A stretch of 64,000 nucleotides of DNA from Sipunculus nudus (Eukaryota; Annelida; Sipuncula; Golfingiida; Sipunculidae). Location of the stretch: assembly GCA_026874595.1 (NCBI GenBank), contig CM049317.1:47332401-47396400 (forward strand), in the 5' to 3' direction. Under the pieces are notes generated by a model, which worked only from the letters and a program-made list of their open reading frames with translations, made no database searches and was not told the DNA's origin. How positions within the stretch are numbered: position 1 is the stretch's first letter; every line of letters starts with the position of its first letter. A program made the translations under genes and the position numbers. Shown here one piece after another: positions 26,201-35,295 of the stretch.

Positions 26201-26826
26201 ATCAGTCTGTGGGGAATCTCTGCCTTAGAACTGAAACCTTTCGGCAGCAGGAATAAATCAACCCCCCCCCCCCCCTCCTCTCCCGCCCCCCTTACCCCCA
26301 CACCCTGAAAAAATAAAATAAAATAACACACACATCTTGCATGGAGTGAAATCATACCAGTTAGACCAATAACCGGTGTATTGTGAACAAACGTGACCAA
26401 AGAAGCGTTTCTCTGGGGAAAAAAACGAATATGACAGAATAGAATATGACAGCATTCCTTAATCAGTAAATGCAGTAAAAATTCACCCTCCACCATCACC
26501 ACCCACGTTAACCTTCAAGGAGAGGGTGTTTCCCCTCCTCCAGGCCGTCAGCTCGCTAACGGAAGAAAGAGAGAGAGAGAGAGAGGGAGGGAGAGAGAGA
26601 GGGGGAGAGAGAGAGAGAAAGAGAGACGGGAGGGGGTTAGATCTAGAACAGGGACATTTATTTGGATGTGTTTACCCTGATATGACCTACCTAGAAGCAG
26701 GAGTTTGACGACCTTCTCCTCCTCACGGTGCCAGTGTTTGAGCTGTTTAGACAGCTTCTTGTCGATGGCTTTACAGTGGGGATCCCCATCACCACCGTGG
26801 CCCGGAGAGACGCATGCGCACTGCAT
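2867..26826 (-). CDS. Divergent heterotrimeric G-protein alpha subunit, complete 10-exon gene
   Basis: Predicted GTP-binding alpha subunit that couples 7TM receptors to effectors at the inner plasma membrane. Exons (high to low): 26826-26691, 16488-16416, 15080-15026, 14439-14326, 12548-12451, 12129-12075, 9675-9590, 7461-7282, 6740-6577, 3030-2867. All have GT-AG borders, and the phases 1,2,0,0,2,0,2,2,1 fit throughout, giving about 374 aa (family usually 350-380). Seen: P-loop GTGESGKST at 46-54; helical-domain [11 protein letters not shown]; switch I RVMTNAI (Arg183, Thr186); DVGGQR 209-214 with Gln213; NKID 278-281; TCAVDT 342-347. Odd: Met-Gln start, so no Gly2 for myristoylation (Cys3 and Cys5 could be palmitoylated); TTGI of switch I reads TNAI; the C-terminus is WGISLF without the Cys that pertussis toxin modifies. 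I cannot assign it to Gi/o, Gq, Gs or G12. The start is supported by an in-frame TAA 18 nt upstream of the ATG. Confidence 0.9.
3031..6576 (-). other. G-alpha intron 9
   Basis: A 3.5 kb intron. It contains a tRNA-like SINE remnant (4153-4184), a C-rich tract at 4795-4860 and AT-rich unique-looking DNA. No other coding potential seen. Confidence 0.75.
4153..4184 (+). mobile_element. tRNA-like SINE head remnant
   Basis: GTGGCATAGTGGCTAAGG resembles a Ser/Leu-type tRNA A box and GGGTTTGAATCCCTGG a B box. They directly abut, so the anticodon arm is missing. This suggests a deleted SINE head, not a tRNA gene. Confidence 0.4.
6577..6740 (-). CDS. G-alpha exon 9 (NKID base-specificity motif)
   Basis: Residues 266-320 plus one base. 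[16 protein letters not shown] contains the G4 NKxD motif that reads the guanine base. Acceptor TTGTTCAG|G, donor TTAAAG|GTATCT, phase 1. Confidence 0.96.
6741..7281 (-). other. G-alpha intron 8
   Basis: About 540 bp between the NKID and DVGGQR exons. AT-rich, no features noted. Confidence 0.85.
7282..7461 (-). CDS. G-alpha exon 8 (G3 motif, switch II)
   Basis: Residues 206-265 plus two bases. [12 protein letters not shown] is the switch II signature with the catalytic Gln (213). It is followed by [18 protein letters not shown], matching the conserved beta-4/switch III region. Acceptor TTGTAG|T, donor CACAG|GTATAT. Confidence 0.97.
7574..7645. repeat. Short palindromic element, copy 2
   Basis: Shares AGCCGTGACAA at the left and GAGTCGTGATACAAG at the right with 342-405. 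Arms GGACTCAGTAGGC and GCCTACTCGAGTC pair across a 22-bp loop. Confidence 0.7.
7984..8577. mobile_element. Foldback/MITE-like element with CTGGGCTGCGACA ends
   Basis: The left end reads CTGGGCTGCGACAA and the right end is its inverted counterpart TGTCGCAGCCCAG. The interior is saturated with TGTCGYAA and TTGCGACA words on both strands, so it can fold along most of its 594 bp. There is no transposase ORF and no clear target duplication. It lies inside G-alpha intron 7. Confidence 0.65.
9290..9345. repeat. (TA)n microsatellite
   Basis: About 56 bp of alternating AT within G-alpha intron 7. Confidence 0.95.
9590..9675 (-). CDS. G-alpha exon 7 (switch I)
   Basis: Residues 178-205. [12 protein letters not shown] carries the catalytic Arg (183) and the Mg-coordinating Thr (186), but the usual Thr-Gly before Ile is Asn-Ala. 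It ends DNKYDIQF plus AG, phase 2. Acceptor CCTAAAG|GAC, donor TTTAG|GTGGGT. Confidence 0.93.
9676..12074 (-). other. G-alpha intron 6
   Basis: About 2.4 kb, AT-rich. It contains a diverged tandem duplication near 10480-10840. Short ORFs here have no recognisable motifs. Confidence 0.8.
10480..10840. repeat. Diverged direct duplication, about 200-bp unit
   Basis: Two copies, each starting near TTTTACTTATCC and including GTGTCAACACAA and ATGCAGTCCA, separated by about 200 bp. Copies differ by scattered substitutions and small indels. Confidence 0.75.
12075..12129 (-). CDS. G-alpha exon 6 (YFLDRI...PTDQ)
   Basis: Completes Tyr159 and encodes [18 protein letters not shown] (160-177), matching the family segment that leads into switch I. 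Acceptor CATTTCAG|T, donor GACCAG|GTCAGC, phase 0. Confidence 0.95.
12130..12450 (-). other. G-alpha intron 5
   Basis: About 320 bp, AT-rich, nothing further seen. Confidence 0.85.
12451..12548 (-). CDS. G-alpha exon 5 (LWxDxGVQ segment)
   Basis: Residues 127-158 plus two bases, containing [11 protein letters not shown] and [10 protein letters not shown], a near-consensus G-alpha helical-domain stretch. Acceptor CTTTCAAG|G, donor AAATA|GTGAGC, phase 2. Confidence 0.95.
12549..14325 (-). other. G-alpha intron 4
   Basis: About 1.8 kb of mostly unique-looking AT-rich DNA, with a short minisatellite at 14119-14248. Confidence 0.8.
14119..14248. repeat. Short minisatellite, about 19-bp unit
   Basis: About six to seven units of the type GGTCGTCATAGCGGGG with substitutions, inside G-alpha intron 4. 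Confidence 0.8.
14326..14439 (-). CDS. G-alpha exon 4 (helical domain)
   Basis: Residues 89-126, beginning [13 protein letters not shown], which corresponds to the conserved SIxxxxxAMxxLxI segment of the helical domain. Acceptor TTTTAG|TC, donor CCTCAG|GTAAG, phase 0 at both ends. Confidence 0.92.
14440..15025 (-). other. G-alpha intron 3
   Basis: About 590 bp, AT-rich. No repeats or coding signals recognised. Confidence 0.75.
15026..15080 (-). CDS. G-alpha exon 3
   Basis: A 55-nt exon encoding residues 70-88, [18 protein letters not shown] after a split Ser. It matches the position of the family segment reading roughly (D/E)xxxYxxxVYxNxxxSI. Acceptor TTAACAG|C, donor ACTG|GTAAGC, ends in phase 0. 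It was found by the phase and position constraint; similarity alone is weak. Confidence 0.78.
15081..16415 (-). other. G-alpha intron 2
   Basis: About 1.3 kb. Its exon-2-proximal half is the minisatellite at 15785-16412; the remainder is unremarkable. Confidence 0.78.
15785..16412. repeat. Minisatellite abutting the exon 2 splice donor
   Basis: Degenerate units of about 30-40 bp built from GGCTGTAATGTGTCTATGCT and GGAGGAGTTATAGGTAGC. A longer period of about 102 bp is obvious near 16085-16290. The last unit runs into the exon 2 donor. On the transcribed strand many units contain GTAACTCC, a donor-like word. Confidence 0.85.
16416..16488 (-). CDS. G-alpha exon 2 (P-loop)
   Basis: Residues 46-69: GTGESGKST followed by [13 protein letters not shown], the canonical nucleotide-phosphate binding loop and alpha-1 helix. 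Acceptor TGCAG|GT, donor ACAG|GTAAGT, phase 2 at the end. The intron 2 minisatellite abuts the donor. Confidence 0.95.
17192..17247. repeat. (TA)n microsatellite
   Basis: About 56 bp of alternating TA in intron 1. Confidence 0.95.
18340..22160. repeat. 42-bp tandem array with about 1.4-kb higher-order repeat
   Basis: Units read TAAATACCAATACATTACAA then GAGGCCTACATCTTTCTCGTCC, with a 44-bp variant ending TTTTTCAGGTCT. By length there are about 85-90 units, most degenerate at the two edges. A block beginning near 18758 recurs at 20162 (1404 bp) and one at 19760 recurs at 21206 (1446 bp, about one extra unit), showing second-order amplification. The 42-bp period keeps frames open and creates artefactual 60-72 aa ORFs on both strands. 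It lies entirely within G-alpha intron 1. Confidence 0.95.
26567..26635. repeat. GA-rich microsatellite near the exon 1 donor
   Basis: Runs of GAGAGA with GGG interruptions, about 60 bp from the exon 1 donor. On the transcribed strand this is a CT-rich tract. Confidence 0.9.
26691..26826 (-). CDS. G-alpha exon 1 (start codon, N-terminal helix)
   Basis: Encodes residues 1-45 plus one base. It opens with MQCACVS and contains [10 protein letters not shown] and KVVKLLLL, the alpha-N helix and beta-1 strand that precede the P-loop. The donor is CTAG|GTAGGT and leaves phase 1, which the first two bases of exon 2 complete to Gly46. An in-frame TAA lies 18 nt upstream of the ATG, so this ATG is the first available. 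Confidence 0.9.
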
Positions 26827-28418
26827 TCTGACAGGAAATGGTTATAAATCAGATCCGTGTTCCACTTTCAGCTTGTTTCTCTTATTTCTTCAGAAACCAA
26901 ATATACATACTCCAAACGATGGTACCTTCCTTGGTAAACATAAAATCATGTCGAGGTTACATTCCTAGATCATTTTGTCCAAATTCGGTTACAAGTAGGA
27001 CTTCTTTATAGTCACTCTGGCCGAGTCACCTTGACCCGGGCATATTTCACCCGACACTCGGGCTTCCTTTGACCGGCCGTCTGTCCTTCTGGTATTCCTT
27101 TGTGCTCTCACGGTTTAGTTTCCTAAAAATATATTTTCGATTTTAGATTCTCAAATAAGAAGTCCACCTTCTTGACCAATTTATTGTTTAAATGATAATT
27201 TCTTAGTCGTCAACGCGAAAGACAAGTATATGTGCGACACAAAATATGTGTTCTTATTCCACACATCAATATGAATTGTTCTAGAATGTTCTTTGTGACA
27301 ATTTTTAATTTTAAATTTGACCTGATGGATGTTCCATATATCCAATAGCTCCTTAAAATGCAAAAACCAGCAAAAATAAGAATCACACTGCTAATATACA
27401 TTTATTACAGGATTTCATTTAATATTGTATTCAGTTTATGTCTGACAAGCATGTTTTTACTTTTTATTTTTATTTATAACTGTTCTGGCCTTTCACTTCC
27501 CTTTCTTCTCAAAACTGGAGTTAATTGAGAGTCATTGTAGATAATAAATTCACATTTTGCAGTGATATGAAAGCGTCAGTGTGAGTGTGTGTGAGAGAGA
27601 GAGAGAGATCTTGTGTGACCTCTGCGTGGAGGGTATGCGTTCATCTCCTGTCGTTGTGTGTGTCTGTTTGTGTTCTAAACATAACTGACGTCATGAAGGG
27701 ATTCTCATGAATTGTTCAGAGCATTTCGAGAATTGGCCAATCATTAATTGATTAGATTATGGTGTGGGTCCGGAACTATCCGGATTCAGGATATTCATCA
27801 AGGAATAATCACAAATGTACACTCTTTTGCACAAAACCATCCGCCAATATGGGCAAATACGTTTTCGGAAGCATTCCACAAAAGGCCCCCCCTCCACACA
27901 CACACACACACATGACAGAAGCTCGCATTACTTTTAATTCATATATTTAGTTTCATGTATGTTAGTGTGCTACGGCCACATAACCACATAAAACATGTTT
28001 TAACAGAAAGAAGGCTCTTTTCCTTCACCGAATATTTTGAATGGACACCGAAACTGACTGTAGTCCTGTCTCATTCATTTCTAAGTGTTAATCAGATGTT
28101 ATTGAAAATGAACTTCCATTCCCAGGATTGCACGCAATGAAGGACATTTAGCATTCTTACTGCAAGAAAGGCGTAACGCCACCTATTTTATCTCAACTGA
28201 TGAATTAAAATATAACAAACAAAAAGCCCTATCGCTCCGAAACGTTCGGTATCAGAGTCAGCAGAACAATTTGTTTTCTGTTTTGGACAGCATTTAGACC
28301 CGCCATGAATGATCGTTTATTACGACTTGGTCACAGGTGTTTAAATCGGAATAAACTTGGTGCCTATGGTCAGCTTTCAATATTACCGTCGAATCTACAT
28401 GAGATATAATCTTATATA

Positions 28419-28423
<5 letters not shown>

Positions 28424-28468
<45 letters not shown>
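28424..28468. repeat. (TA)n microsatellite
   Basis: TA alternation with a single G interruption. Confidence 0.95.
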
Positions 28469-28469
<1 letters not shown>

Positions 28470-29022
28470 GATTTAAAGAAATAGAGAATTTTCTTTAACG
28501 TGTCATTAATGTTTACTCACAAGCCAAACAAGCGCCCACACATTCTAGGGTGAACATTCTCATATAAATGTTGGTTTATATCTGCGTTTCGTCTGTTGTT
28601 AATTACTTTATATATGCATATTACTATAAACGTGTTAACTATATACATACACCGTGTACCGCTTCTGATATATGACAGCATATTATACCTGCACATTTAA
28701 GTCCAGATCGACTTATCTTAATATACATATATACTCTAGAATGAAGGTTACTTGTCTCTCTTTGCCTAGTTAATAAACGAACATTCTAATGACCACCCAC
28801 TAGGGGATCAGGCAAACGGATACAAAATAGGAAACGGTTCACTCGTTGCAGACCTAGTTATCAAACACCACTTAAAAGCCAAAAGAAACATGTAGCACTG
28901 AACTGCTTACCTCGAGTTGAATGGGGACCCAGCAAGATGAACTCATCATAACAATAAGCCAGGGGGTTTGCTCATATACCTGTATCCGACATGTATATTA
29001 GTATTTCCACAACCAGGTAACG

Positions 29023-29087
29023 CCAGGGGATCAAACCCGGGGAACGTGTGTCGTAACGCGGACTGTGCCCTGACCGTCAGCTGTCCC
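29023..29087 (-). mobile_element. tRNA-like SINE head or tRNA pseudogene
   Basis: On the minus strand it starts GGGACAGCTGACGGTCAGGGC (A-box-like) and about 30 nt later has GGGTTTGATCCCC, close to the Pol III B box GGTTCGANTCC. The acceptor and anticodon stems do not pair well, so I read it as a SINE head; its body would extend leftward. Confidence 0.5.
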
Positions 29088-29424
29088 ATATAAGCATGGG
29101 ATATATTTATACATGTATGCATATATAACTACACTGGCTGTGAAATTTATGTGCGCACGCAACCGAGCTACTGCAAAGGCCAAACTTCAATTGGGTGTCC
29201 GCGTGCAGGCGCTATCTGTCGCTCAAGATAGAAGCCAAGCGCTGATAGGCCGGGCCGTCTTACCTGTGCTTGTGTTGAGGATACGGATCTTGCGCTGATA
29301 ATTGCTATTGTGATCACAACGCGGAATAGCGCGTCAATGTAAGAACATGGGGTCATATATGGGGTACTATATTTAATATGACGGGATAATAAATTTCAGA
29401 TGGTACTCTCTATACATGTTTATA

Positions 29425-29427
<3 letters not shown>

Positions 29428-29482
<55 letters not shown>

Positions 29483-29505
29483 GTGTGTGTGTATATATAT
29501 ATGTG

Positions 29506-29554
<49 letters not shown>
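29428..29554. repeat. Compound (TA)n-(GT)n-(TA)n microsatellite
   Basis: Two long TA runs around a GTGTGTGT core. It creates artefactual Tyr-Ile ORFs on both strands. Confidence 0.95.
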
Positions 29555-29559
<5 letters not shown>

Positions 29560-31014
29560 CATTTCACAAGGTGGTCTAAAAAGTGTGACATGGGTCAAAA
29601 TGACCATTTTTGGAAAAAGTTGATATGTTCAACCTCTGCCTAAGGTCTATTGAAAAAAGTAATGTCCAAGGTTAAAACCCCTTAATTAACCAAATATGGC
29701 ATAAAAACTGTATTTAAATGCTATATAATATCATTTAAACTGCAACTTCAAACTGTTTCTTCTCCCGTTAGTATTTCTTCATAATAAACTGATGTATCTC
29801 AAGAATTAATTCAGATATTTAACTGAAATTTTCAGGATTAACAGAAAACATCATTTTCATTAACCTTTAATTTTTTGTTTGGCCACATTAAACTTTTCAT
29901 AGGTATGAAAATTCATGTTTGTGGATACATGTTTTTGTGCAACAACAAAAATCGAAAGGGTAAATTAAGAATTAAAAACATGGAATCATTCAAAATTATG
30001 AATTTTTAAGTACACAAATGTACATGAAACAAGGTCTAACATCAAATAATGTAACTAAAACAGTACACTGCACAGGTATAATGGCTTGGTGGTCAGTAAT
30101 GTCCTAAATGAGGTCTTACCTTTTTATTGGACATTGCCCTAGCTACTACATACTTAAGGAAATCATGGTAATTACATATCTCTCTTTTGTTTAACCTGTA
30201 AATTGATCCAGATTTCATTTCTCTAAGGAAAGCAAAGTAGTACCAGATGAAAACATCTGATCATTAGTGAAACAGTCCCATTTCATCATGCTTATTCTTT
30301 GTGATGCAAGTGTAGTGTCAGATGAACCCTTACATATGAAGACCAAGCCCATTTAACAAAGTCATCATTACCTTGGTGTGAGTGTCCTTAACCTTTTGAT
30401 GTCACATTCTGATTAAATATAAGATACCAAATTAAAGCTAAATTTATGAGCATTTATGTGGTGGACTCCATAAGGAAAAATAACTTTACTGGTTGAAATG
30501 TTTGGGCAAAGTAACAGCTAACCTCTCTTCAGTTTTATAAAAAAAAATTGGTTGCGTTTCAAAGCATTCATCGAAAATGAGGCAGATGGTGTAAAACTAG
30601 GAATTAACAACAGTATGGGGCCTTTCGGGTAGAAGCTTTTTCTTTTAATGATTTAGAGATTAGTGAATAGTTTTAAAACAGGGTCAATACATGTAGGTCC
30701 ATCAAATAATATGGTATTATGTGGTTACTGCAGCATTTTTGTGCTGATTAAGCTTTATGTACGTTTTTAGCTGATCAGCATGCCACAGGGGGAAATTCAG
30801 ATCTTACATCAACATGTAACTTTAGGACCTGTTGATCCTGGATCTTTCCATAGTTACCTGCAAATAGCAGCACTGCAAAGGGTATGTTCTAAGCTTTCTG
30901 TTGATGTATAAACATGCCCTTTGTCATTTAACAGAGGCAACTGTATCAGCTTTTTGTCAGAAAACCTTACATTTTGTGAAAATGGTCCACCTAACGAAAT
31001 GTTACCATATATAT

Positions 31015-31295
31015 CAGGGTTGGGTCCAAAAGTACTTGCTCTCGAAGTACTCGTATTCATGAGTACAATTTACAGTACTCAGTACTCGAACTCGAGTACT
31101 TTCTTCGAAATGGCCGAAGCACTCATTCTAGTACTCGAGTACTATGAAAGAACTCGTACAAACGAGTCCTTTATGAGCACATTGAGTACTTTAGTATATG
31201 CACAAAATAATTATAAAATAAGCGGGAACACTCGTACTTGCACTCGAAATTGTTGTAAATACTTAGTACGCGTACTCAGTACGCATACAACTCTG
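31015..31295. mobile_element. Non-autonomous hAT-type MITE (281 bp)
   Basis: Ends are CAGGGTTG (left) and CAACTCTG (right), the terminal signature typical of hAT elements. They are flanked by 8-bp direct repeats ATATATAT at 31007-31014 and 31296-31303. The interior is full of ACTCGAGTACT-like palindromes and can fold back. There is no transposase. The TA-rich duplication could be coincidental, but the terminal motif and 8-bp length agree. Confidence 0.75.
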
Positions 31296-31310
31296 ATATA
31301 TATACACATG

Positions 31311-31357
<47 letters not shown>

Positions 31358-31809
31358 CAGACGTTTCCCAGGTTACCAAATCATTTCTGCTTCTTTATGC
31401 CTCGTGGCAGATACATGATGGTTTCATAGTAACTCTTAATCTAATAATACCGGAAACAGTTCCTGCAAAAAGTCAACCGGCTGTGGAAAGCAGACCGCGC
31501 CCGCGGAAAGAGGATTTGGTCCTTAATAGGATTAGGACAACGTATCTGACTGTGTAGCCCAGGAAGTGCAGACGGCGATGTCATCCGTGCAAGATCTATA
31601 TTCGATCAGTCCCAGATACAGCTGGGAATCAAGGCCCTCCACGTGAGCATTAGAATCACGTGCATGTCCCCTAGTAACAGGATTCCTGATGTAATAATGG
31701 TGCTTACGAATAAAATGATGCTCTGGTCTCCTGGTTGAGACTACCAGTTATGCACCAGTCATCACAGCTACGGTAATGGTAATCCAGGTTAATGAGATGG
31801 TAATGAGAG

Positions 31810-34800
31810 GGGTTTGGGTATATCTGTTATCAGAGGTGGTGTAAGTAGTAATGACAGTGGTGTTGGTGTCCCTGATATCAGAGGTGGTGTTAGTGGTAAT
31901 GACAGCGGTGTTGGTGTTCCTCATATCAGAGGTGGTGATAGTGGTAATGCAGTGGTGTTGGTGTTCCTGATATCAGAGGTGGTGATAGTGGTAATGACAA
32001 TGGTGTTGGTGTTCCTGATATCAGAGGTGGTGATAGTGGTAATGACAGTGGTGTTGGTGTTCATGATATCAGAGGTGGTGATAGTGGTAATGACAATGGT
32101 GTTGGTGTTCATGATATCAGAGGTGGTGATAGTGGTAATGCAGTGGTGTTGGTGTTCATGATATCAGAGGTGGTGATAGTGGTAATGACAGTGGTGTTGG
32201 TGTTCATGATATCAGAGGTGGTGATAGTGGTAATGACAATGGTGTTGGTGTTCCTGATATCAGAGGTGGTGATAGTGGTAATGACAGTGGTGTTGAAGTT
32301 CAGGATAACAGAGGTGGTGATAGTGGTAATGACAATGGTGTTGGTGTTCATGATATCAGAGGTGGTGATAGTCGTAATGACAGTGGTGTTGGTGTTCATG
32401 ATAACAGAGGTGGTGATAGTGGTAATGACAGTGGTGTTGGTGTTCATGATATCAGAGGTGGTGATAGTGGTAATGACGGTGGTGTTGGTGTTCCTGATAT
32501 CAGAGGTGGTGATAGTGGTAATGACAGTGGTGTTGGTGTTCATGATATCAGAGGTGTTGATAGTGGTACTGACAGTGGTGTTGGTGTTCATGATAACAGA
32601 GGTGGTGATAGTGATAATGCAGTGGTGTTGGTGTACCTGATAACAGAGGTGGTGATAGTGGTAATGACAATGGTGTTGGTGTTCATGATATCAGAGGTGG
32701 TGATAGTGGTAATGACAGTGGTGTTGGTGTTCCTGATATCAGAGGTGGTGATAGTAGTAATGACAGTGGTGTTGGTGTTCATGATATCAGAGGTGGTGAT
32801 AGTGGTAATGACAATGGTGTTGGTGTTCCTGATATCAGAGGTGGTGATAGTGGTAATGACAGTGGTGTTGGTGTTCCTGATAACAGAGGTGGTGATAGTG
32901 GTAATGACAGTGGTGTTGGTGTTCCTGATATCAGAGGTGGTGATAGTGGTAATGACAGTGGTGTTGGTGTTCCTGATATCAGAGGTGGTGATAGTGGTAA
33001 TGACAATGGTGTTGGTTTTCATGATATCAGAGGTGTTGATAGTGGTAATGACAGTGGTGTTGATGTTAATGATAACAGAGGTGGTGATAGTGGTAATGAC
33101 AGTGGTGTTGGTGTTCATGATAACAGAGGTGGTGATAGTGGTAATGACAGTGGTGTTGGTGTTCATGATAACAGAGGTGGTGATAGTGGTAATGACAGTG
33201 GTGTTGGTGTTCCTGATAACAGAGGTGGTGATAGTGGTAATGACAGTGGTGTTGGTGTTCCTGATAACAGAGGTGGTGATAGTGGTAATGACAGTGGTGT
33301 TGGTGTTCCTGATAACAGAGGTGGTGATAGTGGTAATGACAGTGGTGTTGGTGTTCATGATATCAGAGGTAGTGATTGTGGTAATGACAATGGTGTTGGT
33401 GTTCATGGTAACAGAGGTGGTGATAGTGGTAATGACAATGGTGTTGGTGTTCCTGATATCAGAGGTGGTGATAGTGGTAATGACAGTGGTGTTGGTGTTC
33501 CTGATATCAGAGGTGGTGATAGTGGTAATGCAGTGGTGTTGGTGTTCATGATATCAGAGTTGGTGATAGTGGTAATGACAATGGTGTTGGTGTTCCTGAT
33601 AACAGAGGAAGTGATAGTGGTAATGACAGTGGTGTTGGTGTTCCTGATAACAGAGGTGGTGATAGTGGTAATGCAGTGGTGTTGGTGTTCATGATATCAG
33701 AGGTGGTGATAGTGGTAATGACAATGGTGTTGGTGTTCATGATATCAGAGGTGGTGATAGTGGTAATGACAGTGGTGTTGGTGTTCATGATATCAGAGGT
33801 GGTGATAGTGGTAATGACAATGGTGTTGGTGTTCCTGATATCAGAGGTGGTGATAGTGGTAATGACAGTGGTGTTGGTGTTCCTGATAACAGAGGTGGTG
33901 ATAGTGGTAATGACAATGGTGTTGGTGTACCTGATATCAGAGGTGGTGATAGGGGTATTGACAGCAGTGTTGGTGTTCATGATATCAGAGGTGGTGATAG
34001 TGGTAATGACAATGGTGTACGTGTTCCTGATAACAGAGGTGGTGATAGTGGTAATGACAGTGGTGTTGGTGTTCATGATATCAGAGGTGGTGATAGTTGT
34101 AATGACAGTGGTGTTGGTGTTCCTGATAACAGAGGTGGTGATAGTGGTAATGACAGTGGTGTTGGTGTTCCTGATAACAGAGGTGGTGATAGTGGTAATG
34201 ACAGTGGTGTTGGTGTTCCTGATAACAGAGGTGGTGATAGTGGTAATGACAGTGGTGTTGGTGTTCATGATATCAGAGGTAGTGATAGTGGTAATGACAA
34301 TGGTGTTGGTGTTCATGGTAACAGAGGTGGTGATAGTGGTAATGACAATGGTGTTGGTGTTCCTGATATCAGAGGTGGTGATAGTGGTAATGACAGTGGT
34401 GTTGGTGTTCCTGATATCAGAGGTGGTGATAGTGGTAATGCAGTGGTGTTGGTGTTCATGATATCAGAGTTGGTGATAGTGGTAATGACAATGGTGTTGG
34501 TGTTCCTGATAACAGAGGAGGTGATAGTGGTTATGACAGTGGTGTTGGTGTTCCTGATAACAGAGGTGGTGATAGTGGTAATGCAGTGGTGTTGGTGTTC
34601 ATGATATCAGAGGTGGTGATAGTGGTAATGACAATGGTGTTGGTGTTCATGATATCAGAGGTGGTAATAGTGGTAATGACAGTGGTGTTGGTGTTCATGG
34701 TATCAGAGGTGGTGATAGTGCTAATGACAATGGTGTTGGTGTTCCAGATATCAGAGGTGGTGATAGTGGTAATGGCAGTGGTGTTGGTGTTCCTGATAAC

Positions 34801-35295
34801 AGAGGTGGTGATAGTGGTAATGACAATGGTGTTGGTGTACCTGATATCAGAGGTGGTGATAGGGGTATTGACAGCAGTGTTGGTGTTCATGATATCAGAG
34901 GTGGTGATAGTGGTAATGACAGCGGTGTTGGTGTTCCTGATAACAGAGGTGGTGATAGTGGTTATGACAGTGGTGTTGGTGTTCCTGATAACAGAGGTGG
35001 TGATAGTGTTAATGACAGTGGTGTTGGTGTTCATGATATCAGAGGTGGTGATAGTGGTAATGACAGTGGTGTTGGTGTTCATGATATCAGAGGTGGTGAT
35101 AGTGGTAATGACAGCGGTGTTGGTGTTCATTATATTAGAGGTAGTGTTAGTGGTAATGACAGTGGTGTTGGTGTTCATGATATCAGAGGTGGTGATAGTG
35201 GTTATGACAGTGGTGTTGGTGTTTCTGATATCAGAGGTGGTGATAGTGGTAATGACAGTGGTGTTGGTGTTTCTGATATAAGAGGTGGTGTTTGT
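31810..35295. repeat. 48-bp tandem array with 910-bp higher-order repeat
   Basis: Units read GGTGGTGATAGTGGTAATGA then CAGTGGTGTTGGTGTTC and (A/C)TGATATCAGA, about 72 units by length. Variants recur with a 910-bp spacing (for example 33361 and 34271; 33527 and 34437). That is 19 units, two of which lack one base (AATGCAGTGG instead of AATGACAGTGG). Since 48 is divisible by three and the unit has few stops, 160-309 aa ORFs appear on both strands. Single-base deletions shift the frame repeatedly, so I treat them as artefacts. Confidence 0.95.

Larger units (their letters stand above)
16489..26690 (-). other. G-alpha intron 1 (10.2 kb)
   Basis: The longest intron separates the N-terminal exon from the P-loop exon. 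It contains TA repeats (17192-17247), the 42-bp satellite-like array (18340-22160), G- and C-homopolymer tracts (16638, 23538, 26262) and a GA-rich tract next to exon 1 (26567-26635). The ORFs at 22388-23336 have no motifs I recognise. First introns often carry regulatory elements, but none can be named here. Confidence 0.75.
26827..31006. other. Upstream flank of the G-alpha gene
   Basis: The promoter and 5' UTR of the minus-strand G-alpha gene should lie at the left edge, but no clear TATA/initiator or CpG island is visible. The rest is AT-rich, with a CA tract at 27895, TA tracts at 28424-28468 and 29428-29554, and a SINE-like head at 29023-29087. No protein-coding signal recognised. Confidence 0.55.

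Noticed and set aside
29410-29643. Tyr-Ile repeat proteins at TA tracts (also 1384-1632 and 54531-54920)
   Set aside because: Translations of TA microsatellites, present on both strands.
31814-34461. Long ORFs of 160-309 aa across the 48-bp array on both strands
   Set aside because: They arise because 48 is divisible by three. Single-base deletions shift frames between them, and the peptides are simple 16-residue repeats in every frame.
18340-35295. CRISPR-like arrays
   Set aside because: Units are contiguous with no unique spacers, and the surrounding DNA is clearly eukaryotic.
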